DNA of 64,000 nucleotides from Flavobacterium sp. GSB-24 (GCF_027924665.1 NZ_AP027043.1:5084001-5148000); one strand, 5' to 3'. Positions 24,735-33,666 are shown, counted from the stretch's first letter. The notes: generated by a model from the letters alone, not told the origin. Numbers and translations: made by a program.

Positions 24735-25760
24735 ATGAAAAAAGAGAATAAATCAGTAATCATTTGGTTACTATCAGGCTGTGTTTTATTGTTTTTAATG
24801 GTTGTCGTGGGCGGAATCACACGTTTGACCAATTCAGGTTTATCAATGACTGACTGGCATTTGGTAACCGATACATTTCCACCTTTAACTGAAGCCAAAT
24901 GGCAGGCCGCATTTGATGAATATAAAAAGTTTCCTGAGTATCAAAAAATCAATATTCATAACGATTTTCAATTAGCAGATTATAAATTCATTTATTTCTG
25001 GGAGTGGTTTCACCGTTTCATCGGTCGTATTATTGGATTGGTTTTCTTTGTCCCATTTGTTTATTTCTTAATTAGAAAAAAACTGGATCGCGCAACCATC
25101 AAAAAATGTGTCATTCTTTTGGCGATGGGAGGTTTCCAAGGATTTTTAGGATGGTTTATGGTGAGAAGCGGCTTGATTGATAATCCAGATGTAAGTCACT
25201 TTAGACTTTCATTACACTTAACTTTTGCTTTCATCACTTTTGCTTATACACTTTGGGTCGCTTTAGATTTAATCTATCCTGAAAAAAACAGCAGAATCAA
25301 TATTCCGCTAAGAAACATTGGACGATTTGCTTTAGTGGCTTTACTAATCCAAATTATTTATGGCGGATTTGTTGCAGGATTAAATGCCGGATTAATTCAC
25401 AATCACTGGCCCTTAATGAGCGACGGGCAATTTATTCATGATTCAGTTTACATCGAACAGCCAACATTAATTAAAAATCTTATTGAAGGAAAAAGCGGTG
25501 TTCAGTTTGTGCATAGAACTTTTGCTTATGTTGTTGTAGCTTTTATTTTGTTCTTATATTACAGAAGTACAAAAATTTCGCTGACAAACACACAATCTAA
25601 TGGAATCAAAACTCTTGTAGTTTTTGTTTTCATCCAATTTTTACTTGGAGTTTTCACATTATTATACAGCGTTCCATTGGCTTTAGGATTAATTCACCAG
25701 ATTATGGCATTTTTCCTTTTAAGCGCTATGACTTTTACGCTGCACCGACTGAGCAAATAA
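24735..25760 (+). CDS. ctaA: Heme A synthase (COX15/CtaA)
   Basis: A 341-residue inner-membrane protein with about eight helices. Family marks are VVVGGITRLTNSGLSMTDWHLV near the N-terminus, EWFHRFIGRIIG (heme-ligand His), the second-half VQFVHRTFAY and the final ALGLIHQIMAFFLL (His). It converts heme O to heme A for cytochrome c oxidase. The gene starts 14 bases after the CCA-enzyme gene, so the two are probably cotranscribed. Confidence 0.93.
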   Translation: MKKENKSVIIWLLSGCVLLFLMVVVGGITRLTNSGLSMTDWHLVTDTFPPLTEAKWQAAFDEYKKFPEYQKINIHNDFQLADYKFIYFWEWFHRFIGRIIGLVFFVPFVYFLIRKKLDRATIKKCVILLAMGGFQGFLGWFMVRSGLIDNPDVSHFRLSLHLTFAFITFAYTLWVALDLIYPEKNSRINIPLRNIGRFALVALLIQIIYGGFVAGLNAGLIHNHWPLMSDGQFIHDSVYIEQPTLIKNLIEGKSGVQFVHRTFAYVVVAFILFLYYRSTKISLTNTQSNGIKTLVVFVFIQFLLGVFTLLYSVPLALGLIHQIMAFFLLSAMTFTLHRLSK

Positions 25761-25791
25761 CTCATTTTATGTAAACTAAAAAGAGCCGAAT

Positions 25792-25835
25792 TGAACTGCC
25801 CCCAAAAAGTTAGACACTATTTGGGGGCATTTTTA
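25792..25835. repeat. IS3-family-end-like remnant forming a hairpin
   Basis: TGAACTGCCCCCAAAAAGTT (from 25792) followed by AGACACT resembles the terminal repeat of IS150-type IS3 elements. GCCCCCAAA (25798-25806) pairs with TTTGGGGGC (25820-25828), then ATTTTTAT. No transposase or second end is nearby. It may now act as the ctaA terminator. Confidence 0.5.
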
Positions 25836-25895
25836 TGGAATAGATTTAATTCGAATGAATTATAATCTGTTGAAATCTATTTTAAAGTAAAAGTT

Positions 25896-26660
25896 TTATG
25901 CCAGCCAAGATTTAAAATCCTGCACTTTTTCTCGGCTTACAATAACCTCATCTTCTCTGTAAGTTGGTAAAATAACTTTTAGACGAGAATTGGTATACAC
26001 CTGAATTTCTTTAATAGCTTTTAACGGCACAATAAATTTTCTGCTTACGCGAAAGAAATCTTTCTTGTCTAATTCCTGCTCCAGGATTTCTAAAGTCGAA
26101 TCGATTAAATAATCACGATTTTCGTAAGTATGAATGTATGTTCCTTTATTTTCACTAAAAAAGCATTCTATTTCTTCTGTAGTAATGACTTTTAAATGCT
26201 GTCCAATTTTAACTGTAAACCTCTTTTTGTACGTTTTCTCAAAAGGATTGGAAAGCATTTGGCGAATCTGCTCAAAATCTAATTGCAGATTTGAACTTTC
26301 TGCTGCTTTTGGCATACGGGTTTTAAACTTCGAAACGGCCACTTCAAGATCATCTTCATCAATTGGTTTTAAAAGATAATCAATGCTGTTTAATTTAAAA
26401 GCCTTTAAAGCATATTCATCATATGCAGTAGTAAAAATAATAGCACTTTTGATGTCAATTTTTTCAAAAATTTCAAAAGACAAACCATCTGATAATTGGA
26501 TATCCAGAAAAATTAAATCTGGATGAGGGTTATTTTCAAACCATTCAACTGATTCTTCAACCGAATGAAGCATCGTTTCTACTTTTACATCTAACTTTTC
26601 AAGTTTTCTTTGCAGTAATCTTGCCGCTGGTTTTTCGTCTTCTATAATTAATGTGATCAT
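25896..26660 (-). CDS. LytTR-family response regulator
   Basis: A 254-residue two-component regulator. The receiver domain (1-120) has acidic residues E7-D8-E9, phospho-acceptor D53 in FLDIQLSDG, and the K in DYLLKPI. The C-terminal LytTR DNA-binding domain (about 150-254) contains FFSENKGTYIHTYENRDYLI and FFRVSRKFIVPLKAI. It is the last gene of a seven-gene minus-strand operon headed by a periplasmic protein and a LytS-type kinase, its likely partner. LytTR sites are usually pairs of 9-base direct repeats; none is identified with confidence here. Confidence 0.92.
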   Translation of the reverse strand: MITLIIEDEKPAARLLQRKLEKLDVKVETMLHSVEESVEWFENNPHPDLIFLDIQLSDGLSFEIFEKIDIKSAIIFTTAYDEYALKAFKLNSIDYLLKPIDEDDLEVAVSKFKTRMPKAAESSNLQLDFEQIRQMLSNPFEKTYKKRFTVKIGQHLKVITTEEIECFFSENKGTYIHTYENRDYLIDSTLEILEQELDKKDFFRVSRKFIVPLKAIKEIQVYTNSRLKVILPTYREDEVIVSREKVQDFKSWLA

Positions 26661-26699
26661 TTACTATAATGTAAAATTTGAAAAAAAATTAATTCAAAG

Positions 26700-27068
26700 T
26701 TACTCCCATTTTTTTTTATTCGCAGCGTCTTCTTCCATGTATTTTCGAATTTTCTTTTCCTCCCAGTTATCACTAAAAAAATAATCGCCGCTAAAAACAA
26801 GGAAAGCGTGAATTAAAAGTGCTATTCCCCATGAAAATGCTGTTGAGTAAGTATGCCACTCAAATAGACCACTTTGTCTAAATTCGCTGCCTATAAAATT
26901 TTTATTCAAACTTAAAAATATAATAATTACATTAACAATAATGTAAACTTTTAAATGTGAGTAAAAGCCTTTAATTTTCTTTACTTTCCTATACGCCTTA
27001 TTATAACGTTCATCAGTGTTAAAATCCTGCCCGTATTCTTCGTACATATGTCTTCTTAATCGTCCCAT
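26700..27068 (-). CDS. 2TM-domain membrane protein (copy 4)
   Basis: A 122-residue protein of the 2TM domain family. After a basic start (GRLRRHMYEEYGQ) comes the family core RYNKAYRKVKKIKGFYSHLKVY, a membrane hairpin (about 45-62 and 80-102) and a charged tail with WEEKKIRKYMEE ending in KKWE. ATG 27068 is chosen; an in-frame GTG at 27095 overlaps the preceding gene and lacks the family pattern. Its inter-helix loop is longer than in its siblings. Function unknown; the operon suggests kinase signalling at the membrane. Confidence 0.85.
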   Translation of the reverse strand: MGRLRRHMYEEYGQDFNTDERYNKAYRKVKKIKGFYSHLKVYIIVNVIIIFLSLNKNFIGSEFRQSGLFEWHTYSTAFSWGIALLIHAFLVFSGDYFFSDNWEEKKIRKYMEEDAANKKKWE

Positions 27069-27085
27069 TTTTTTATCTTTTAATA

Positions 27086-27391
27086 TTATTTCCACTTATT
27101 TTTGTTCTGTTTTTCCTTCTCCATAAATTCTTTGATTTTTCTTTCTTCCCATTCTTTTCCTAAAGTTGGGAAAACTTCAAAAACTTTCAATCCGTGAAAA
27201 ACAACCCCTACTCCCCACCATAATAAAGGCCAGAAAAACCATAAATACTGGGGTGATGTATATAAATTGATGAAAATCAGAATCGCATTTACCAATACAT
27301 AGGCAACAAGATTTCCATAAAATCCTTTGATATTTTCAACTTTTTTTCTTGCTTGAATGTATCTTTCTTCTTCGTTATAATTCATTTCCAT
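27086..27391 (-). CDS. 2TM-domain membrane protein (copy 3)
   Basis: A 101-residue paralogue: amphipathic N-terminus EERYIQARKKVENIKGFYGNL, two membrane helices (about 27-45 and 54-72) around the SPQYLWFFWPLLWWG turn, then LKVF and WEERKIKEFMEKE, ending KWK. ATG 27391 gives the same register as its siblings (M-E-M-N-Y); ATG 27403 would overlap the previous stop codon by 10 bases. Two bases after copy 2. Confidence 0.87.
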   Translation of the reverse strand: MEMNYNEEERYIQARKKVENIKGFYGNLVAYVLVNAILIFINLYTSPQYLWFFWPLLWWGVGVVFHGLKVFEVFPTLGKEWEERKIKEFMEKEKQNKNKWK

Positions 27392-27393
27392 GA

Positions 27394-27723
27394 CTACTCC
27401 CATTTTTGTTTTTTATTTCTTCTCTCTAAAATACTTTTTACTTTACGTGCTTCCCAATCTTCATCAAAAATCTTAAAAGAAGCAAATACATCTATTGCTG
27501 AACCAATGACGACCGCAGCCCACAAAATCATAATTACACCATTTAACAAATTAATCGGGAATACATTTAGCGGCAGTTTGGTGTATTCTTTTAAAAGGTA
27601 AAGTATTAGAATGATGGTGTAAATAAATAACTGTTTGTAAAAGGATTTAAGTTTAATAACTTTCCGACTTGCTAATTTCTGTAATTCAGATTGTTCTTTA
27701 TCAAAATCAAATTTTGTTTCCAT
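27394..27723 (-). CDS. 2TM-domain membrane protein (copy 2, divergent)
   Basis: A 109-residue member, the most divergent of the set. The core LASRKVIKLKSFYKQLFIY and the tail WEARKVKSILERRNKKQKWE are kept. The loop between helices lacks the SP-x-WF-W motif and the GWG-H-LKVF segment is replaced by AAVVIGSAIDVFASFKIF. One base separates it from copy 1. It may have a different partner within a hetero-oligomer; that is inference. Confidence 0.85.
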   Translation of the reverse strand: METKFDFDKEQSELQKLASRKVIKLKSFYKQLFIYTIILILYLLKEYTKLPLNVFPINLLNGVIMILWAAVVIGSAIDVFASFKIFDEDWEARKVKSILERRNKKQKWE

Positions 27724-27724
27724 A

Positions 27725-28027
27725 TTACTCCCAAGTTTTTCTAATTTTTTCTTTCTCTAGAATTTCTCTAATTTTTCTTTCTTCCCATTTTTTATTGAAA
27801 AAAGGCGGCAGGCTGAAAACTTTTAATCCGTGCATAATAAGAGCCATTCCCCATCCCATCAAGCACCATAAAAACCACAAATATCCTGGAGAAGTCATCA
27901 GATTTACCACAATCACAATTGGATTAGTTAGAAGATAAACTGTCAAATGCTCGTAAAACTCTTTTATTTCTTTTACTCTTTTCTGAGCATCATAATAACG
28001 TTCTGCTTCTGTAAAATCTTTTTCCAT
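27725..28027 (-). CDS. 2TM-domain membrane protein (copy 1)
   Basis: A 100-residue paralogue with the full family pattern: AERYYDAQKRVKEIKEFYEHL, helix 1 about 28-45, the TSPGYLWFLWCLMGWGMALIMHGLKVF loop and helix 2, and the tail WEERKIREILEKEKIRKTWE. It begins two bases after the stop of the kinase-2TM gene and is nearly collinear with that protein's C-terminal domain. Confidence 0.88.
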   Translation of the reverse strand: MEKDFTEAERYYDAQKRVKEIKEFYEHLTVYLLTNPIVIVVNLMTSPGYLWFLWCLMGWGMALIMHGLKVFSLPPFFNKKWEERKIREILEKEKIRKTWE

Positions 28028-28029
28028 GA

Positions 28030-29388
28030 TTATTTCCAGGTTTTTTGTTTGTTTTCTCTTTCTAGAATCTCTCTAATTTTTCTTTCCTCCCAATCTGAAC
28101 TATAACCGAATACCTTAAAAGCGTGCATCGTAATTCCAAATCCCCAGCCTAAAGCAGAAAACCAAAACCATTGAAATCCAGGTGAAAATCTAAGATTGAT
28201 AAAAACTAAAAGCGGAATCACACAACAGTATGAAATTATATTTGCATAAAATCCCTTTAATTCCTCAACTCTTTTTTTGGCTCTATAATAAGCTTTCGCT
28301 TCATCATTATAATCTGCATTTGTTTCCATAACACTAACTTGTTTTGTTAAAATTGGAATCTTAACCGTAAAATTTTTCTCGTCCTGCTCCACCTTCACTT
28401 TCCTATCGGTTATAATCCCGTAACGGTTTACAATATTCTGCAGTCCAACACCTTGTCTGTCCTGCAGCACTTCTTTCTTCTGAAGATCATTTTGAATAGC
28501 CAAATAATCTTTATCAATAAATATTCTAATATGAAGCGGTTTCTGTTCGCTTACCACATTATGCTTAACTGTATTTTCAAGCAAAAGCTGTAAGGAAAGC
28601 GGCACCACTTTAGCATCTGGATTTATGTCTTCTGTTGGCAATTCGTAAAACAAGCTGTTTTCGAAACGCATTTTCAACAAATTCATATAGGTTTTCGCAA
28701 ATGATAATTCGTCTTCAACCGAAACCAATTCTTTATCTTTTTGTTCTAAAACATATCTGTAAATTTTAGATAAAGAAGTGGTAAAACGCTGCGCATTATC
28801 TGGATTTTCTTCGATCAATGAACTTAAAACATTCAAGCTGTTAAAAAGAAAATGCGGATCAATTTGATTTTTTAAGCTTTCGAATTTAGCATTTGCTGTT
28901 CCTGCAATGATTTTCTGTTGTGTTATTTCAAATTTTGAAGCCCTTTTCCATTTTACCATAAAACTTCTGGCCTGCATAAAAGTCGAAACTCCTAATGATA
29001 AAATGATGTAGAAAAGATGCACCCATAACATTCTTGCACCAAAAAACACATCTAAAGTTACATGTTGCACGACAACGAAAATAAAATAGTTTATTCCTAA
29101 AACAACTGGAACCGTATATAAAACGGTTATTAAGATTCCGTAATAAACTCTCAGATTGGTTTGTTCCAGCCAATCCCATTTTTTATCTAGAAAAACATTG
29201 ATAAATCCGTTACCGAAACCCAATCCAAAAGAATAAAGACAGCTTATAAAAAAGGTTAAAAGAACGTTTCTAATATTTAGATCATCTCCTAAACAAGCTG
29301 AAAATATTATCGCAAATACCATTGCAATCTTGAAACATGCTATAGTTCCACCTTTTAAATCAGAAAAAACAGTTCCATCATCTTTCAT
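28030..29388 (-). CDS. LytS-type histidine kinase with C-terminal 2TM domain
   Basis: A 452-residue protein. Residues 15-145 hold about four membrane helices. A His_kinase domain follows with the phospho-acceptor H179 in QIDPHFLFNSLN, the N-box LLLENTVKHN (268-277) and the G-box RQGVGLQNIVNRY (311-323). Residues 354-452 are a complete 2TM domain (AKAYYRAKKRVEELKGFY ... LGWGFGITMHAFKVF ... WEERKIREILEREN ... TWK). That domain begins with M-E-T-N, like the start of the separate copies, as if a stop codon between kinase and 2TM genes had been lost. It is predicted to pair with the LytTR regulator at the operon's end. Confidence 0.9.
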   Translation of the reverse strand: MKDDGTVFSDLKGGTIACFKIAMVFAIIFSACLGDDLNIRNVLLTFFISCLYSFGLGFGNGFINVFLDKKWDWLEQTNLRVYYGILITVLYTVPVVLGINYFIFVVVQHVTLDVFFGARMLWVHLFYIILSLGVSTFMQARSFMVKWKRASKFEITQQKIIAGTANAKFESLKNQIDPHFLFNSLNVLSSLIEENPDNAQRFTTSLSKIYRYVLEQKDKELVSVEDELSFAKTYMNLLKMRFENSLFYELPTEDINPDAKVVPLSLQLLLENTVKHNVVSEQKPLHIRIFIDKDYLAIQNDLQKKEVLQDRQGVGLQNIVNRYGIITDRKVKVEQDEKNFTVKIPILTKQVSVMETNADYNDEAKAYYRAKKRVEELKGFYANIISYCCVIPLLVFINLRFSPGFQWFWFSALGWGFGITMHAFKVFGYSSDWEERKIREILERENKQKTWK

Positions 29389-29414
29389 ATAATCAGCTTA
29401 GTTTAATATTTTTA

Positions 29415-30035
29415 TTATTTACAAGTTTTTTGAACTTCAAGAGCTCTTTCTAACCCCCATTTTGGAGAAAAAGGAGTTTCTGGTTTAAAAGTACCAAAAA
29501 GTTCAATAGCTTTATCAACTTGTACACATAAAGGTTTTGTGTCAACTCCTGTCCATTTTGCGCCTCCTAATTGATAGTCAGCTTCTCCAAAAACTGCTCT
29601 TGGATTGTTTGGGTTAAGTGCTTTAGCTTTCGCGTAAGCTTCCATAACTTTTCCAGAATATTTCATTCCGTTTGTCATTGGGTCTGCTACAACATATCCT
29701 GTATAAATTAGCGCTTGCAATACATATAATTCTGAGTTACTTTGATCTTTTATCAATTCAATATCTAATGCATCCTGAGCTTTGGTTAATAACAAATCGA
29801 TTTTTGTTTTATCTTTTTCTGTAAAAACAGATAATGTGTTTACCAAACCTACATAGTAATTAGGAAGCCAGCTTGTTTTTTCAGCCGCTGCGATTCTTTC
29901 AAACATTGCAGAAGCATCTGCATTTTTGCCTTCTTTCCAAAGCCCGAAAGCTTTAGTCATTCCTTGTTCAAATTGTGTTTGTGCAGATAATAAACTGCAG
30001 ATAAATAATGCAATAACGGTGATAATTTTGGTCAT
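29415..30035 (-). CDS. Periplasmic tetratricopeptide-like protein heading the 2TM operon
   Basis: A 206-residue exported protein: signal peptide about 1-18 (ending SLLSAQ), then helical repeats (GMTKAFGLWKEGKNADASAMFERIAAAEKTSWLPNYYVGLV; AYAKAKALNPNNPRAVFGEADYQLG) that resemble TPR motifs. No enzyme motif is visible. It lies 26 bases upstream of the kinase gene with no promoter between, so it is probably cotranscribed. A sensor-associated or envelope-status role is an inference. Confidence 0.78.
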   Translation of the reverse strand: MTKIITVIALFICSLLSAQTQFEQGMTKAFGLWKEGKNADASAMFERIAAAEKTSWLPNYYVGLVNTLSVFTEKDKTKIDLLLTKAQDALDIELIKDQSNSELYVLQALIYTGYVVADPMTNGMKYSGKVMEAYAKAKALNPNNPRAVFGEADYQLGGAKWTGVDTKPLCVQVDKAIELFGTFKPETPFSPKWGLERALEVQKTCK

Positions 30036-30118
30036 GATTTCTTTTTTTTAAAGTTTATAAGTTATTAAGATTCTGGTATTCTAAGTTTTTTTATTGATGA
30101 TTAAAACTCTTTTTTTTA

Positions 30119-30386
30119 AGGTTCAAAGGTTTTGAGCTGCAAAGGGACAAAGGTTTGTTTTTTTATATTGTTACTATTTTTAAAACTTTGAACCTTTGTC
30201 ACTTTGCTTCTTTGTTCCTTTCTAATTTATACTTCAAAAGTATTACGGATTTTACTCTTTAAAAATTAAATGATACTGAGTTGTTGATTTTTGATGATGA
30301 ATTGTTTTTTTGGAGATTCTGAGGTTCTAAGTGACTAAGATTCTAAGTTTTTCTTAGCAACTTAGAATCTCAGAACCTTAGCATCT
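30119..30386. repeat. Two word-repeat palindromes between TPR-like gene and TonB receptor
   Basis: 30119-30220 holds AAGGTTCAAAGG and GACAAAGGTTT words facing AAACTTTGAACC and TTTGTTCCTT. 30313-30386 holds GAGGTTCTAAGTGACTAAG facing CTTAGAATCTCAGAACC, the CTAAG family. A -7 box for the minus-strand operon, TACTTTTG (30242-30235), lies between them. No gene is supported in 30036-30387. Confidence 0.7.
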
Positions 30387-30387
30387 T

Positions 30388-32553
30388 TTAAAGATTCTTC
30401 AACTGATTCTCATTTTTATTCTGGCTGATTGTCCAGAAGAAACCAACGAAGAAAAATCTATCTGCGGTTGGTGTTACAGCTTGTCTTTGATAAACTCCGC
30501 TTGGATCTGCTGTTTTGGCATAATCATATCCAAAAACATTTTGTGTTCCTAAAATATTCGAAACAGAGAAGTAAAGAATTTTTTGTGTGGTTAATAAATA
30601 GGCCCAGTTGAAACTTAAACTATTGTAAGATTTTGTTTTTCCGCTCATAAATTGCGTTTGGTTCGGATCATTGTAAGGACGTCCTGAGCTGTAGCTATTT
30701 GTAAAACCTACTTGCGATTTCCAGTCTGTAATAAAATATTTGGTTACAACAGACAAACTATGATTAGCAATAAAACTTGGAGTAGCCATGTTTGGAAAGT
30801 TTTTATATTGTCTTTCTGAATCGATGTATGAATATGAAATCCAATATTCTAAGTTTTTGTACAAATTGCTGTCTCTCCAAAGTACATCCAATCCTTTTGC
30901 ATAACCCGATCCGTTATTATTGAAAACCGAATTGTACTGAATATCTCTTGTATCGTATTGAACTAAATTGCTGTAATCTTTATAATATAATTCTGTTCTA
31001 AGCAGTTGTCCAGGTTTTGTAAACGTATAATTTAAGATATAATGTCTGGCTTTTTCACTCTCAAACTGATGGTATTTTGAATATTTAATATAATCTACAA
31101 CAGGCGTTTGAGAAAAATCTCCGTAAGCAAACGAGAACTGGCTACTTTTTGAAACTTTATAACCTAATGAAGCTCTTGGAGCAAAATTATTTTCGTTTAA
31201 CAAACTGTTATTTGAATATCTCAAACCAACTTTTAAAGCTAGATTTTTAGAGATCGAAAGATCTGCTTCTGTGTAAGCTGCAAAAATATTAGAATCGTAG
31301 CCATTTGAACCGTTAATAGAAACATTATCATCGAAATTTTCGTTGTATTTGGTAATGAAATAATCTGTACCGAAAGACAATCTAAAATGGTTGGAAACCT
31401 TTTTGGCAAGTTTCAATTTCAACTGTGCTGCATTTTCGTTGCTGTCAACATCTGTGATATTATATTTCAATTTATTTTTACTGTAACCGTAACTAATTCC
31501 TGAAGTTAACTGCCATCCTGTTCCAAAACTTCCTTTGTATGAAGAATTCAAATAAAAGTTATTATTGTTCATATCGGTTCTGATCGGATTTTCGAAATTG
31601 ATATTTTTCTGATTCAAATCGAATTTCTCCGAGTCGAAAGAAGCGTATAATTTAAAGATTCCATTTGTGAATTTATATCGGTAAACCGTTTCACCTCCAA
31701 GAGATTGATAGGGATTATTCCAATCTACATTTTGTGGAATTACTGCTTGATAAGGCGCCAAATTTATATAAGCCATATTGACACTTAAAGAACTTTTTTC
31801 CCATTTTTGAGTATTTCCTAAACTCAAACCCACTGTCATTAATCCGATATCTGTTTTTTCGTGATCTTCTTCGTCTTGTGTATTTAAAAGCAAAACACTA
31901 GATAGAGCTTCGCCATATTCAGCAGAATAACCTCCAGTAGAAAATGCAATTCCGCTAAACAAGAAAGGAGAAAATCTGCTTCGAGTTGGTAAGTTATTGG
32001 TTGTCGCTCCGTAAGGCTGCGCAACTCTAATTCCGTCAATAAAAGTCTGTGTTTCATTGGCCTCACCTCCACGCACAAACAAACGTCCGTCTTCACCAAC
32101 AGTTTGTGTACCCGGCAAAGTTTGTAAAGCTGCTACAATATTTCCTGCAGAACCCGCAGTTGTTACAATATCTAATGGTTTTAAAACAGAAACCCGTGCT
32201 TTGTCTCCAGACTCTAAGGTTCCAGCTGTGATTACAACGGCATCAAGAGCATTAACGTTTTCTCTTAATTTTACCGTTTGATTTTTATAATTGGTAACAT
32301 CAATTTCGGTTTTAAAAGTTTCGAAAAGTAAAAAACTAACTACTATAAATTGATTTCCTTCAGCAGTTGTTTCAAAAGAAAAATCTCCCGTTTCAGAACT
32401 TGTTGCTCCATCATAAGTGCCGTCAATATAAATATTAGCACCGGCAACTGGTTTTCCTTTTTGATCTACAACTCTTCCAGAAATAGTATTTTGCGCAAAA
32501 ATTAAAGCTGTAAAAAATAAAAAGCTAATGGTAAAAAATAATTTGGTTTTCAT
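30388..32553 (-). CDS. TonB-dependent outer membrane receptor with carboxypeptidase-regulatory-like N-domain
   Basis: A 721-residue outer-membrane protein: signal peptide about 1-20 (ending LIFAQ), a CarboxypepD_reg-like domain (GRVVDQKGKPVAGANIYIDGTYDGATSSETGDFSF), a plug (GRLFVRGGEANETQTFIDGIRV) and a 22-strand-type barrel. ATG 32553 is used; the in-frame start at 32592 would place the -7 box inside the gene. No SusD partner follows, so it is probably not a glycan PUL. The ligand is unknown. Confidence 0.9.
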   Translation of the reverse strand: MKTKLFFTISFLFFTALIFAQNTISGRVVDQKGKPVAGANIYIDGTYDGATSSETGDFSFETTAEGNQFIVVSFLLFETFKTEIDVTNYKNQTVKLRENVNALDAVVITAGTLESGDKARVSVLKPLDIVTTAGSAGNIVAALQTLPGTQTVGEDGRLFVRGGEANETQTFIDGIRVAQPYGATTNNLPTRSRFSPFLFSGIAFSTGGYSAEYGEALSSVLLLNTQDEEDHEKTDIGLMTVGLSLGNTQKWEKSSLSVNMAYINLAPYQAVIPQNVDWNNPYQSLGGETVYRYKFTNGIFKLYASFDSEKFDLNQKNINFENPIRTDMNNNNFYLNSSYKGSFGTGWQLTSGISYGYSKNKLKYNITDVDSNENAAQLKLKLAKKVSNHFRLSFGTDYFITKYNENFDDNVSINGSNGYDSNIFAAYTEADLSISKNLALKVGLRYSNNSLLNENNFAPRASLGYKVSKSSQFSFAYGDFSQTPVVDYIKYSKYHQFESEKARHYILNYTFTKPGQLLRTELYYKDYSNLVQYDTRDIQYNSVFNNNGSGYAKGLDVLWRDSNLYKNLEYWISYSYIDSERQYKNFPNMATPSFIANHSLSVVTKYFITDWKSQVGFTNSYSSGRPYNDPNQTQFMSGKTKSYNSLSFNWAYLLTTQKILYFSVSNILGTQNVFGYDYAKTADPSGVYQRQAVTPTADRFFFVGFFWTISQNKNENQLKNL

Positions 32554-32575
32554 ATCATCTTTGGTTTTGATGAAG

Positions 32576-32583
32576 CAAATGTA
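32576..32583 (-). promoter_or_regulatory. -7 promoter box of the TonB receptor gene
   Basis: Minus-strand TACATTTG (32583-32576), 22 bases before the ATG at 32553. Confidence 0.5.
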
Positions 32584-32693
32584 TTTTAACATTTTCTGTT
32601 AAAAAATATATAATAACCCAATTGTAGAATTTCGAGGATGAGTTGTAAATTACTAATTTGTATCTTAGCTATGAAATCCAAAATCATCATTTT

Positions 32694-33152
32694 ATGTCAG
32701 AAAGTAAACGAATTTCAAATCTATATCAATCCATTTATAATGGTAATCCTTGGCTGGAAGTAAATCTTGCCGATACTTTACAAAATGTAACAGCAGAGCA
32801 GGCTTACAAAAAAGCAAATCCAAATCTTAACACGATTTGGGAAATTGTAAATCATTTGATACAATGGAGAAGAAACATTTTAGAACGCATGCAGGGAGAA
32901 GTAATTATAACTCCTGACCATAATTATTTTGTACCTGTTCTAGACCCTTCAGAAGCTGCTTGGGAACAATCGCTTCAAACATTGGCAAAATCTCAAGAAT
33001 CATGGAATACTTTTTTCGAAGATTTTAATGACGAAGATTTGGCTAAAATTTACGTAAATAATGGCCATACCTATTACGAACACATTCACGGAATTATTCA
33101 GCATGATGTGTATCATTTAGGTCAGATCGTTATTTTGAAGAAATTGGTTTAA
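32694..33152 (+). CDS. DinB-family protein
   Basis: A 152-residue four-helix metal-binding protein of the DinB/YfiT type. Candidate metal-binding histidines appear in IWEIVNHLIQWRR and in GIIQHDVYHLGQIVILKK. ATG 32694 (MSESKR) is chosen; an in-frame TTG at 32658 exists but adds a non-conserved stretch. DinB-like proteins include thiol transferases, and the substrate is unknown. Divergent from the TonB receptor gene. Confidence 0.85.
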   Translation: MSESKRISNLYQSIYNGNPWLEVNLADTLQNVTAEQAYKKANPNLNTIWEIVNHLIQWRRNILERMQGEVIITPDHNYFVPVLDPSEAAWEQSLQTLAKSQESWNTFFEDFNDEDLAKIYVNNGHTYYEHIHGIIQHDVYHLGQIVILKKLV

Positions 33153-33207
33153 TTTAATTCATAAAGAATTAACGAAAAATAAAAAACGAAATCTAAAATA
33201 TGTTCAT

Positions 33208-33666
33208 ATGAAAAAATCAACACTATTATTATTTTTTTTATTTATGAATGTAATCGGTTTTTCGCAGGAAACTGAAGCCAAATACGATGAAAATCTTGCA
33301 AAATCTCTTCATGCCGACGAATACGGAATGAAGAAATATGTTTTTTGTCTTTTAAAATCTGGAACCAATACAACAGCTTCAAAAGAAGAAACCAAAAAAC
33401 TTTTTGAGGGACATATGGCCAACATCAATAAATTAGCAAAAGAAGGAAAACTGGTTGTTGCTGGCCCTTTTATGAAAAACGACAGAAATTATAGGGGCAT
33501 TTATATTTTTAATGTAGAAACTATAGAAGAAGCAAAGGCACTTGTTGCAACAGATCCTGCCATAAAAGCCAATTTACTCGAAGCTGAATTAACACCTTGG
33601 TATGCCACTGCCGCCTTATTGGAAACTTTAAAAATACATGAAAAAATCGCCAAGACGAAAATGTAA
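33208..33666 (+). CDS. Exported YciI-like protein
   Basis: A 152-residue protein with a signal peptide (about 1-19, ending IGFSQ) and a YciI-like ferredoxin-fold core: KKYVFCLLKSGTNT, then FEGHMANINKLAKEGKLVVAGPF and YRGIYIFNVETIEEAKALVATDPAI. The H in GHM and the D in TDP are the residues shared with YciI. Most YciI proteins are cytoplasmic, so export is a Bacteroidota variation. First of three tightly spaced genes; the next starts three bases on. Confidence 0.82.
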   Translation: MKKSTLLLFFLFMNVIGFSQETEAKYDENLAKSLHADEYGMKKYVFCLLKSGTNTTASKEETKKLFEGHMANINKLAKEGKLVVAGPFMKNDRNYRGIYIFNVETIEEAKALVATDPAIKANLLEAELTPWYATAALLETLKIHEKIAKTKM

